From contig CAYSBK010000105.1 of the NCBI GenBank assembly GCA_964429265.1, positions 1 through 8,238 of the forward strand: a DNA stretch of 8,238 nt. The letters run 5' to 3'. Under the pieces are notes generated by a model. That model was not told the origin of the DNA. It made no database searches and worked only from the letters and a program-made list of their open reading frames with translations. Each line of letters starts with the position of its first letter. Positions within the stretch are counted from its first letter, which is position 1. Shown one piece after another: positions 1 through 6,402 of this stretch. Source of the DNA: CAYSBK01 sp964429265. GTDB lineage: Bacteria; Planctomycetota; Phycisphaerae; Sedimentisphaerales; Anaerobacaceae. Both the position numbers and the translations under genes were made by a program.

Positions 1-87
1 TGCGGCGCCGAAAGCCCCCGGCTCGAATGAAAAACCACCCGCAATCGCAACGCCCACCGCCGGCAGGGCTTGTGTGCGGGTGAGTCC

Positions 88-116
88 TTGCAGTGGGGCG
101 TGGACGCCGGTATAAT
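88..116 (+). promoter_or_regulatory. Sigma-70-type promoter for sppA
   Basis: A TTGCAG box (88-93) and a perfect TATAAT box (111-116) are separated by exactly 17 bp, which places transcription start near base 123. The sppA ATG at 156 would then have a leader of about 33 nt containing a GGAAAGGAA-type ribosome binding site. The GTG at 93 overlaps the -35 box, so it cannot be the start codon of a transcript from this promoter. This supports the ATG at 156. Confidence 0.75.
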
Positions 117-155
117 GGCGACGGTAACAGCGGCCCTATCTGGAAAGGAAGCGTT

Positions 156-1211
156 ATGAGTATCGAGCAGAATAACGACCAGGTACCGGGTCCGCCGGTG
201 CAGGGCGACCAGCCGGTTCAGCAAGTGCCGCAGGGCGGGCTGTACCAGGACATCGGCGACGGTCCGCCGAGGCGAAAAAGCGGGTGGCGGGTATTCTTCA
301 CGGTGATACTTGTGCTGTCGGTGCTGGCGAACATAGTGCTTTTCCTGATGGTTGTGGGGCTGGCGGTGTTTCTGGGGGCAGGTCGGGGCGATGCGCTGAC
401 GGAGGAAGTCATCCGCAGTGGTCCGCGACATACGAAGATAGCGGTTGTAAGACTCGAAGGCGTGATCAACAACGAGACCGCGGACGAGGTTTACAAGCAG
501 CTTGAGAAGGCCCGGAAAGACGAGAGGGTCAAGGGAATCATCCTGCGGATCAACTCGCCTGGCGGGACCATTTCAGGCAGCGACGCGATATATCACCAGA
601 TACGCGACAGGACGGACAAGCCGGTGGTGGCGTTTATGCAGGGCGTGGCGGCATCCGGCGGGTACTACAGCTCGGTGGCGTGCGACAAGATAGTCGCCGA
701 GCCGACGGCGATTACCGGCTCGATTGGCGTAATCGGCGGATGGTTCGTCATAAGGGAACTGCTGGAAGAGAAGCTTGGCATCGAGCCGTTCATCGTCAAG
801 TCGGGTCGGCGGAAGGACTGGCCCAGCGCGTTTCACAAGCCGTCGGAAGAGGAGCAAGCGTACGTGCACAAGAAGCTTATTGGGCCTGCGTACGCGCGTT
901 TCGTGAAGATCGTGGCCGAGGGCAGGAAGTCCGTGCTGGATGCCAACAGCGTCAAGGCGCTGGCGGACGGCAGTATTTACACCGCGGGCGAGGCCCTGGA
1001 GAAGAAGCTGATCGACGATATAGGTTACCTCGACGACGCTATAGAGCAGGCCAAGCGATTGGCGAATATAGAACAGGCCCAGGTGGTCGAATACCGCAGG
1101 CCGTTTTCGCTGTCGTCGCTGTTGCGCAGCGAGGCGGCGACGCGGATAGACAGGGACTTGCTGTACGAGCTGTGCGCGCCGCAGGTGCTGTACCTGTGGA
1201 CGGGTCCGTAG
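156..1211 (+). CDS. sppA: Signal peptide peptidase SppA, short (36K-type) form
   Basis: Membrane-bound serine protease of the SppA/S49 family, which degrades leftover signal peptides after secretion. The product is 351 aa, close to the single-domain SppA length and unlike the duplicated 67K E. coli enzyme. Residues 1-42 are a Pro/Gln-rich cytoplasmic segment ending in basic residues. Residues 47-74 form one membrane anchor. The protease domain follows, with RINSPGG (131-137) and GVAASGGYY (163-171), in which Ser167 is the expected nucleophile. SGRRKD (216-221) contains Lys220, which I take as the general base because the Ser-Lys spacing of 53 is close to that of Bacillus SppA. TGSIGVIGG (187-195) is also typical. 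The ATG at 156 was chosen over the in-frame GTG at 93 because a good Shine-Dalgarno (AAGGAAG) precedes it and the promoter covers the GTG. The gene stands alone; the next promoter begins 27 bp after its stop. Confidence 0.93.
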   Translation: MSIEQNNDQVPGPPVQGDQPVQQVPQGGLYQDIGDGPPRRKSGWRVFFTVILVLSVLANIVLFLMVVGLAVFLGAGRGDALTEEVIRSGPRHTKIAVVRLEGVINNETADEVYKQLEKARKDERVKGIILRINSPGGTISGSDAIYHQIRDRTDKPVVAFMQGVAASGGYYSSVACDKIVAEPTAITGSIGVIGGWFVIRELLEEKLGIEPFIVKSGRRKDWPSAFHKPSEEEQAYVHKKLIGPAYARFVKIVAEGRKSVLDANSVKALADGSIYTAGEALEKKLIDDIGYLDDAIEQAKRLANIEQAQVVEYRRPFSLSSLLRSEAATRIDRDLLYELCAPQVLYLWTGP

Positions 1212-1237
1212 GCGGGTTTTGTGCGCGGCGAAAGTTG

Positions 1238-1266
1238 TTGGCGTTCGCGGCGGCATCGGTTATAAT
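1238..1266 (+). promoter_or_regulatory. Sigma-70-type promoter for the thiFSGH operon
   Basis: TTGGCG (1238-1243) and a perfect TATAAT (1261-1266) are 17 bp apart, the same layout as the sppA promoter. Predicted transcription start is near 1273, just ahead of the TPP riboswitch, so the riboswitch would sit at the 5' end of the thi mRNA. That position independently supports this promoter call. Confidence 0.8.
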
Positions 1267-1285
1267 AGCCTGCGACAACCAGTTA

Positions 1286-1392
1286 GGCCAGGGGAGCTGA
1301 AAGCCGGTTCAAGGCCGGCTGAGGCTGAGAAATCCGCCGGCAGGCGGATGACCCTAAGAACCTGATCAGGGTAAGACCTGCGAAGGGAGGCA
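1286..1392 (+). ncRNA. TPP riboswitch (THI element) aptamer
   Basis: Thiamin pyrophosphate-sensing aptamer in the leader of the thi operon. The conserved cores are present in order: GGGGAGC (1291-1297), CTGAGA (1325-1330, the pyrimidine-binding J3/2 loop), ACCC (1351-1354), GAACCTGATC (1358-1367), GGGTAA (1369-1374) and GCGAAGGGA (1380-1388). Variable stems also close: AGCCGG (1302-1307) with CCGGCT (1315-1320), and a 7-bp stem ATCCGCC (1332-1338) with GGCGGAT (1343-1349) as the P3 extension. The outer P1 is short: GCC (1287-1289) with GGC (1389-1391). A further six-base match, TGCGAC (1271-1276) with GTCGCA (1393-1398), may extend it if transcription begins early enough. In this family TPP binding lowers downstream expression; whether by termination or by blocking translation is not clear here. 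Confidence 0.94.
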
Positions 1393-1483
1393 GTCGCACG
1401 CGGCCGGGCGAGGTTTGCGGCGGTATACCGTGTGATTCCGGTGCGATTTCCCCTTTTTTCGCGGTTGATTTTGTTGGCGAGTT
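1393..1483 (+). promoter_or_regulatory. Leader between TPP aptamer and thiF (candidate expression platform)
   Basis: These 91 bases separate the aptamer from thiF and contain no gene. A T6 run at 1454-1459 follows CCCC. The only local stem just upstream is short (ACCG 1427-1430 with CGGT 1439-1442, 8-nt loop), and CGGTATACCG (1421-1430) is a perfect 10-bp palindrome. The aptamer 3' segment GCGAAGGG (1380-1387) could also pair with CCC (1451-1453) plus TTCGC (1458-1462) if four T are bulged, which would compete with the aptamer fold. The T run suggests a transcription-termination switch, but no strong terminator hairpin is visible, so the mechanism is open. Confidence 0.35.
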
Positions 1484-2080
1484 TTGCAGGTGCAGGTGGT
1501 GTCGATATCGCAGAAGCTGGCTTCGGCAACGGTGGGGATAGCAGGGCTTGGGGGCTTAGGCTCGAACGTTGCGTCCTTGCTGGCAAGAGCGGGGGTCGGC
1601 AGGCTGATAATAGCCGACTTCGATTACGTCGAGCCGGAGAACCTGACCCGGCAGCAGTACTTCACCGACCAGACGGGAAAAAGCAAGGTCGATTGCACCA
1701 CGGAGAATCTGCACCGTATAAATCCGCAGGTACAGGTGGTCGGTCACAAGTTAAGACTGGCCCGGGAGAACGTTGTGGCTGTTTTTGCCGGTGCGGATGT
1801 GATAGCCGAGTGTCTGGACGAGGCCGGGCAGAAAAAGATGCTCGTGGAAACGGTGCTGACGCAGACGGTCGAACCGGTGGTGGTGACGGCGGTTGGGCTG
1901 GCGGGCTACGGAGACAGCAACTCGATCGTGACGCGCCGGATCTCGGAAAGGCTGATAATGGTCGGTGACGGACGCAGCGGGATCGACTCGGGCGCGATAC
2001 TTTGCGCTCCGCGGGTGGCGCTGGCTGCGGCGCACCAGGCGAATGCAATTGTCGAGGTGATCATCGATGGCAAGGGGTAG
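1484..2080 (+). CDS. thiF: ThiF-type ThiS adenylyltransferase (family 2, short)
   Basis: E1-like enzyme that adenylates the C-terminal glycine of ThiS with ATP, the first step in loading sulfur for thiazole synthesis. Residue numbers assume the TTG start. The glycine-rich nucleotide loop GIAGLGGLGS is at 18-27, ADFD at 44-47, the E1 block ENLTRQQY at 52-59, Lys66/Lys68 of GKSK, and Asp112 in ECLDEAGQKKM. APRVALAAAHQAN near 175-187 closes the domain. At 198 aa it is shorter than E. coli ThiF (about 250 aa). It lacks the zinc-binding CxxC pairs and the C-terminal catalytic-cysteine region, as in the short ThiF family 2 found with ThiH in anaerobes. No ATG is available: an in-frame stop at 1466-1468 leaves TTG 1484 or GTG at 1490, 1496 or 1499, and only a weak GGCGAG lies upstream. 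It is the first gene of the operon, 18 bp before the thiS ATG. Confidence 0.88.
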   Translation: MQVQVVSISQKLASATVGIAGLGGLGSNVASLLARAGVGRLIIADFDYVEPENLTRQQYFTDQTGKSKVDCTTENLHRINPQVQVVGHKLRLARENVVAVFAGADVIAECLDEAGQKKMLVETVLTQTVEPVVVTAVGLAGYGDSNSIVTRRISERLIMVGDGRSGIDSGAILCAPRVALAAAHQANAIVEVIIDGKG

Positions 2081-2098
2081 TTTTGAGGGCGTGCTGTG

Positions 2099-2311
2099 AT
2101 GGCGACGTTGACGATAAACGGTACGGAAAGACATTTTGCCGACGACGAGTTGCCGGTGAGCATATCGGAACTGCTGCGGAGGCTCGACGTTTCGGAGGCG
2201 ACGGTCGTGGCGGAGGTCGACGGGCAGGTGGTCGAGCAGGAGCGATTCGGGCAGGTGATGGTCCGCCCGGGGCAGAATATCGAACTGGTGCGATTCGTGC
2301 CGGGCGGTTGA
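2099..2311 (+). CDS. thiS: Thiamin biosynthesis sulfur carrier ThiS
   Basis: Small ubiquitin-like sulfur carrier of 70 aa that ends in the diagnostic Gly-Gly. ThiF adenylates this C-terminus and it is then converted to a thiocarboxylate, from which ThiG takes sulfur. The beta-grasp pattern is visible: TLTINGT at the N-terminus, the helix SISELLRRLDV, then VAEVDGQVV, and the closing strand IELVRFVPGG. The start could be GTG 2096 or the adjoining ATG 2099, differing by one residue; GAGGG at 2085-2089 could serve either. I chose ATG. It lies between thiF and thiG in an operon with gaps of 18 and 37 bp. The family can be confused with MoaD, but the thi context settles it. Confidence 0.93.
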   Translation: MATLTINGTERHFADDELPVSISELLRRLDVSEATVVAEVDGQVVEQERFGQVMVRPGQNIELVRFVPGG

Positions 2312-2348
2312 GGCCCGCGTCGCAAGTTAAAGACATAGTGGGTGCTTA

Positions 2349-3125
2349 ATGGAAGATAATTTGACGATTGCAGGCAGGGCCTTTCGTTCGAGGCTTCTGG
2401 TGGGTACCGGCAAGTTCGCCTCGTCGCAGGTAATGGCCGAGGCGCTGGCAAGGTCGGGCACGGAGATCGTCACGGTGGCGCTACGCCGGGTGAACATCGA
2501 GGACCGCAACGACGATATGCTGGCGGCAATCGACACCGACAGGTACCTGCTGCTTCCGAATACGTCCGGCGCCCGGGATGCGGGCGAAGCGGTTCGGCTC
2601 GCCCGGCTGGCCAGGGCCGCCACGGGCATAGAATGGGTGAAACTGGAGGTGACGCCGGACCCATATTACCTGCTGCCGGACCCGGTGGAAACGCTCAAGG
2701 CCGCGGAGCTGCTGGTGAAGGAAGGCTTCGTGGTTTTGCCTTACGTCAACGCGGACCCCGTGTTGTGCAAGAGGCTGGAGGAGGTCGGCACGGCGACGGT
2801 TATGCCCCTTGGAAGTCCGATCGGCTCGAACCTGGGGCTCAAGACAAAGGCGTCGCTGGAGATTATCATTTCACAGGCCAACGTGCCCGTCGTGGTGGAT
2901 GCGGGCCTGGGCCGGCCGTGTCAGGCAGCCGAGGCGATGGAGATGGGCGCCGATGCGGTGCTGGTCAACACGGCGATCGCCACGGCCGAGGACCCGCCGG
3001 CGATGGCCGAGGCGTTTAAGCTGGCGGTGGCGGCGGGGCGAATCTGTTTCACCGCCGGGCCTGCTGCGGCAGAGAACAGGGCCAGCGCATCGAGTCCGCT
3101 TACGGGTTTTCTGCGGGATGAATAG
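2349..3125 (+). CDS. thiG: Thiazole synthase ThiG
   Basis: TIM-barrel enzyme that joins 1-deoxy-D-xylulose 5-phosphate, dehydroglycine and the ThiS thiocarboxylate sulfur to make thiazole phosphate. Its 258 aa is the normal length. Visible landmarks are LLVGTGKF (16-23), TVALRRVN (42-49), PNTSGARDAGEAVRLARLAR (70-89) and EWVKLEV (95-101), where Lys98 is the expected Schiff-base lysine for the sugar phosphate. The phosphate-binding loops are VMPLGSPIGSNLGL (151-164) and VVVDAGLGRP (181-190), followed by MGADAVLVNTAIA (199-211). The ATG has only a weak GGGTG ahead of it. The stop at 3123-3125 directly abuts the thiH start, so the two are probably translationally coupled, which fits the known ThiG-ThiH complex. 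Confidence 0.97.
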   Translation: MEDNLTIAGRAFRSRLLVGTGKFASSQVMAEALARSGTEIVTVALRRVNIEDRNDDMLAAIDTDRYLLLPNTSGARDAGEAVRLARLARAATGIEWVKLEVTPDPYYLLPDPVETLKAAELLVKEGFVVLPYVNADPVLCKRLEEVGTATVMPLGSPIGSNLGLKTKASLEIIISQANVPVVVDAGLGRPCQAAEAMEMGADAVLVNTAIATAEDPPAMAEAFKLAVAAGRICFTAGPAAAENRASASSPLTGFLRDE

Positions 3126-4286
3126 GTGGTTACGACGACTGAAAAATCCGGCAAGTCGATAGCGGCGATACTGGCCGAGAAGGGCCTCGACGGAAACAGC
3201 CGGTACTGGCGGCAGAGGCTTGCGGAAGTCAGCGACCGGCAGGTCGAACAGGCCCTGGCAATGCCGGCGGGCCTGTACCGGCCGGAGAAATTGCTGGCGC
3301 TGGTTTCGCCGGCCGCCGAGAGATACCTCGAGCAGATGGCGCGGCAGGCTCGCCGGCTGACGATTCAGCGGTTCGGCAAGACGGTGAGGCTCTACGCGCC
3401 GCTGTACCTTTCGAATTACTGCGTGAACAGTTGCCGGTACTGCGGGTTTAACAGCAAGCTGTCGTTCGAGAGGACGCGGTTGACGGTCGAGCAGGCCGTG
3501 AAAGAAGCAGAGATGATTGCTTCGCAGGGCCTGCGGGATATTCTGCTCGTAAGCAGCGAGGACCGGCGGTTCATCGGCGTCGATTACCTCTCGGAACTGG
3601 CGCGGAAACTGCGAGAGAGGTTCAGCTTCATAGCGATGGAGATTTATTCGCTGAGCCGGGCGGAATACGAAAGGCTTTTCAAGGCGGGCATCGAAGGCGT
3701 TACGCTCTACCAGGAGACTTACGACAGGGGCCTGTATCGGTATTACCATCCTGCGGGCCCGAAGGCGGATTATGACGACAGGCTGGACGCTCCCGGGCGG
3801 ATAGGCTCGGCGGGTATGCGCGAGATAGGGCTGGGCGTTTTGCTGGGGCTGGGTGACTGGCGAATCGAGTCACTGGCGCTGGCCGAGCACGCCCACTACC
3901 TGATGAGGCGATACTGGCGGTCTCACATATCGTTTTCGTTTCCGCGGATAAGGCCGGCGTCGGCGGTCAGCGACCGTCAGTTCAGACGCCTGAGCGACCG
4001 CAATCTCGTGCAGATGATAACGGCGCTGCGGTTATGCTTTGGCGATGCGGGCCTGGTGTTATCGACGCGTGAGCCGGCGTGGCTGCGCGACCGGCTGATA
4101 GGTCTGGGCATAACGAAGACGAGCGCCGGCAGCAAGACCAGCCCCGGCGGTTACTGCGGGGGCGGGTCGCTGCAGCAATTCGAGGTGGACGACAATCGCC
4201 GGGTTTGCGAGGTGGCCGATGCGATAAGGTCGTCCGGCCTGGAGCCGGTCTGGAAGGACTGGGACAGGGGCTTCGTTCAGGATTGA
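3126..4286 (+). CDS. thiH: Tyrosine lyase ThiH (2-iminoacetate synthase, radical SAM)
   Basis: Radical SAM enzyme that splits L-tyrosine into p-cresol and dehydroglycine (2-iminoacetate), which ThiG uses to build the thiazole. The 386-aa protein has the [4Fe-4S] motif CVNSCRYCGFN at 99-109 with Cys99, Cys103 and Cys106. Other family signatures are LYLSNYC (93-99), MEIYSLSRAEYERLFKAGIEGVTLYQETYD (171-200), the glycine-rich LGVLLGLGDWR (236-246) and SAGSKTSPGGY near the C-terminus (333-343). The start is taken as GTG 3126, immediately after the thiG stop; no plausible upstream ATG exists. ThiH rather than ThiO implies growth with little oxygen. The last 10 bp overlap the end of the convergent pgsA on the other strand. 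The main alternative in this family, HydG, usually has an extra C-terminal CxxC cluster that is absent here. Confidence 0.95.
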   Translation: MVTTTEKSGKSIAAILAEKGLDGNSRYWRQRLAEVSDRQVEQALAMPAGLYRPEKLLALVSPAAERYLEQMARQARRLTIQRFGKTVRLYAPLYLSNYCVNSCRYCGFNSKLSFERTRLTVEQAVKEAEMIASQGLRDILLVSSEDRRFIGVDYLSELARKLRERFSFIAMEIYSLSRAEYERLFKAGIEGVTLYQETYDRGLYRYYHPAGPKADYDDRLDAPGRIGSAGMREIGLGVLLGLGDWRIESLALAEHAHYLMRRYWRSHISFSFPRIRPASAVSDRQFRRLSDRNLVQMITALRLCFGDAGLVLSTREPAWLRDRLIGLGITKTSAGSKTSPGGYCGGGSLQQFEVDDNRRVCEVADAIRSSGLEPVWKDWDRGFVQD

Positions 4287-4921
4287 GCACGGAGCTGCTG
4301 CCAGGAGCTTCGCCTGGTGGCCCGCACGCCCGAAACCACCGTAATAACAACCATAGCCGCGAAGACAACGATGGTGAACCAGCTTGCCCACGCTGCGGCC
4401 GGTACGTGAGCGGCTTTTATCAGCACGGTTCCTATCGCAAAGGACTGGACGAACATCTTCACCTTTCCCGAGACGGTGGCGGCGAAATTGACCCCGCGGG
4501 CCTCGGCGATGTGCCGCAGCACCGTTACATAAACCTCCCTGGCAATCAATACGGCCGCCACAGACCAGTGAACAAAGGCCAGGCTGGTGCGGCCCAAATC
4601 GAACAGTACGGGTCGGCCTATCACGGCAAAGCATACGAAAGCCCCGCAGACCAGCACCTTGTCCACCAGTGGGTCGAGCATTCGTCCGAACTTGCTGGCG
4701 ACCTTGAGCCTGCGTGCGGCCAGGCCGTCCACGATGTCGGTCACAGCGGCCGCCACGAACAGTACGAACGCCACGTCGAGAAAGCCCGGCAGGTCCGCCT
4801 GTGCCACCCTCGGCACATAGAGCAGCATCACGAGGAATACCGCGGACAATACGAGCCTGGAGATGGTCAGTATGTTCGGAATAAGCCGCAGCATAATTGA
4901 GAGTTTAATCGGCACGTTCAA
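4277..4921 (-). CDS. pgsA: CDP-diacylglycerol--glycerol-3-phosphate 3-phosphatidyltransferase PgsA
   Basis: Inner-membrane enzyme that makes phosphatidylglycerol phosphate from CDP-diacylglycerol and glycerol-3-phosphate, the entry step to phosphatidylglycerol and cardiolipin. The CDP-alcohol phosphotransferase signature D-x2-DG-x2-AR-x8-G-x3-D-x3-D is intact: Asp62, Asp65, Gly66, Ala69, Arg70, Gly79, Asp83 and Asp87. The PgsA-type N-terminus IPNILTISRL (14-23) and the block REVYVTVLR...SGKVKM (128-155) favour PgsA over PssA or cardiolipin synthase. Several hydrophobic segments (about 24-36, 48-62, 89-102, 114-127, 157-170 and 180-197) fit a multi-pass protein of 214 aa. The start is uncertain: TTG 4921 gives the longest form, GTG 4915 and ATG 4894 are in frame, and none has a clear Shine-Dalgarno. 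The ATG would remove nine residues without touching the family motifs. It lies 10 bp after rimO, presumably in one transcript. Confidence 0.92.
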   Translation of the reverse strand: MNVPIKLSIMLRLIPNILTISRLVLSAVFLVMLLYVPRVAQADLPGFLDVAFVLFVAAAVTDIVDGLAARRLKVASKFGRMLDPLVDKVLVCGAFVCFAVIGRPVLFDLGRTSLAFVHWSVAAVLIAREVYVTVLRHIAEARGVNFAATVSGKVKMFVQSFAIGTVLIKAAHVPAAAWASWFTIVVFAAMVVITVVSGVRATRRSSWQQLRAQS

Positions 4922-4931
4922 TAATGCAATA

Positions 4932-6269
4932 TCAAAGTTGCTCTGTAACGAGGTCGTAGCCTGCGGTGTCGGTTACCTTTACTTTGACAAAGCTGCCCGG
5001 CGGCACCGAGCAGTTCTTGATTACACATACGCCGTCTATTTCCGGTGCCTGCCCGTAGAATCGTCCCTGGCCGCAGCCGTCCGGCCGGATCGAATCTACC
5101 AGGCATTCCAGCGTCCCGCCGAGCCTTGTGCGGCTCTTGGTGAAGGCGATTTGCTGCTGGGTGAGCATAAGTCGTTCGAGCCGGGCGTCCTTGATATGCT
5201 CCGGCACCTGGCCGGGCATATCGGCCGCTGCCGTGCCGGACTCGCGGTAGTATTTGAAACAGCCCAGTGCGTCGAAGCGTGCCCACCGGATGAAATCGAG
5301 CAGTTGCTCGAACCGGGCGTCGGTCTCGCCCGGAAAACCGACGATGAGGGTGGTTCGCAGGACCACGCCGGGGATTTTGGTTCGGAGCTTTTCGATAAGC
5401 GAGCGGATTTTTCGGCTGTTGTACGCCCTTCGCATAAGCCTGAGGATGTCGTCGTTGATGTGCTGTATGGGCATATCGAGGTAAGGGGTGATCTTGTCGG
5501 AGGCGGCAATTGCCTCGATGAGCCGGTCGGTGATTCCGGAGGGATACAGATACAACAAGCGCAGCCACCGCAACTTCGGCAAGCGCTCGAGCCGACGCAG
5601 CAGTTGTGCCAGGGCGTCGGTCCGGCCGAGGTCCCGCCCGTAGCCGGTGATGTCCTGGCCGATGAGGTTCAGTTCGACCGCGCCCGCTGAGACAAGCTGC
5701 CGGGCCTCCGCCAGAACAAGCCGCGGCGGCTTGCTGCGGAACCGGCCCCTGATGGCAGGGATGGTACAGAAACTGCAGCGGCGGTTGCAGCCTTCGCTGA
5801 GCCGCAGGTACATCGAGTGCACCGGCCTGATGGGAAACCTGACACGATCGTCGGGGACGCTTCGGCCGGGGCGAAGGTAAGCGCGCGGCCCGCCCGAGGC
5901 CAGGGTTTCGTCGATGACCGAGACGATCGAGTCTCTACTGCCCAGGCCCACGACGGCGTCGATGCCGTCGGCCTGGCGGAACAAGTCGGCGCCGACCCGT
6001 TGCGGCAGGCAGCCGGCGACGATTACCTTCCTGACCTTGCCGCTGCGTTTCCAGGCAACCGCCTGCCTTATCGTCTCCATCGCCTCCAGGCGCGCAGGTT
6101 CGATAAAAGCGCAGGTATTAATGATGACAACGTCGGCGTCTTGCGGCTCGGCGGTAATGAGCATCTCGGCCTGAGCGATTTGAGCGAGCATCCTCTCGCT
6201 GTCGACGGTATTCTTGCAGCAGCCCAGGGAGATAAACCCGACGGTTGTGCCTGCGCGATGACGCTTCAT
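4932..6269 (-). CDS. rimO: Ribosomal protein S12 methylthiotransferase RimO
   Basis: Radical SAM methylthiotransferase that adds a methylthio group to the conserved aspartate of ribosomal protein S12. The 445-aa product has the three-domain plan. The N-terminal MTTase domain has Cys17 (GFISLGC), Cys53 (NTC) and Cys87 (AGC) to hold the auxiliary [4Fe-4S] cluster. The radical SAM domain has CNRRCSFC (Cys161, Cys165, Cys168) followed by PAIRG. A C-terminal TRAM domain spans roughly 380-445. The RimO rather than MiaB assignment rests on GFISLGCCKNTVDSE, PYLDMPIQH (262-270), RTTLIVGFPGETDARF (315-330) and the GCFKYYRESGTAAA block. The usual Pro after Cys17 is Cys18 here. The ATG at 6267-6269 is preceded by GGCGGA, a moderate Shine-Dalgarno that falls inside an inverted repeat of the leader. 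rimO next to pgsA is a common pairing in bacteria. Confidence 0.95.
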   Translation of the reverse strand: MKRHRAGTTVGFISLGCCKNTVDSERMLAQIAQAEMLITAEPQDADVVIINTCAFIEPARLEAMETIRQAVAWKRSGKVRKVIVAGCLPQRVGADLFRQADGIDAVVGLGSRDSIVSVIDETLASGGPRAYLRPGRSVPDDRVRFPIRPVHSMYLRLSEGCNRRCSFCTIPAIRGRFRSKPPRLVLAEARQLVSAGAVELNLIGQDITGYGRDLGRTDALAQLLRRLERLPKLRWLRLLYLYPSGITDRLIEAIAASDKITPYLDMPIQHINDDILRLMRRAYNSRKIRSLIEKLRTKIPGVVLRTTLIVGFPGETDARFEQLLDFIRWARFDALGCFKYYRESGTAAADMPGQVPEHIKDARLERLMLTQQQIAFTKSRTRLGGTLECLVDSIRPDGCGQGRFYGQAPEIDGVCVIKNCSVPPGSFVKVKVTDTAGYDLVTEQL

Positions 6270-6272
6270 AAT

Positions 6273-6320
6273 CCGCCGAAATTAGCAAAAAAACCCGCCC
6301 GGGTCACCAGATTTCGGTGG
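6273..6320 (-). promoter_or_regulatory. Inverted repeat in rimO leader overlapping its ribosome binding site
   Basis: On the minus strand, CCACCGAAAT (6320-6311) and ATTTCGGCGG (6282-6273) can pair at 9 of 10 positions (one A-C mismatch) across a 28-nt loop. The 3' arm ends three bases before the rimO ATG and contains the GGCGG part of its presumed Shine-Dalgarno. The loop holds ACCC-GGGC-GGGT followed by a run of eight T, resembling a weak intrinsic terminator (4-bp stem). A competing local hairpin, CACC (6319-6316) with GGTG (6308-6305), uses part of the 5' arm. This could be a translational or transcriptional switch for rimO-pgsA, but it rests on hand pairing only. Confidence 0.35.
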
Positions 6321-6402
6321 CGGCTGAGGCAATTTTAACGAAAGGCTCGCAGGCCATCCGATATAACCCGTAGTTTAATCCGGTTCTGGCAGTGTTTTCT
6401 GT

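Noticed and set aside
1..87. Open frames on both strands at the window's left edge
   Set aside because: They are too short and show no recognisable motif or start with a ribosome binding site; a gene fragment reaching in from outside cannot be excluded or supported.
93..155. 21-residue N-terminal extension of SppA from GTG 93
   Set aside because: The GTG lies in the -35 region of a good promoter and the extension reads through its -10 box; ATG 156 has a proper Shine-Dalgarno.
573..1256. Long open frame opposite sppA
   Set aside because: Arg-rich, low-complexity translation with no domain signature; a shadow of the GC-rich coding strand.
2871..3749. 292-codon open frame on the minus strand across thiG and thiH
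   Set aside because: It spans two firmly identified genes and its translation resembles no family; a codon-bias artefact.
4863..5690. 275-codon plus-strand open frame opposite rimO
   Set aside because: It runs antisense to the intact catalytic and TRAM regions of RimO and shows no motif.
6362..6367. TATAAC as a -10 box for the secretin-like gene
   Set aside because: No TTG-like -35 box lies 16-18 bp upstream, so a promoter here cannot be supported.
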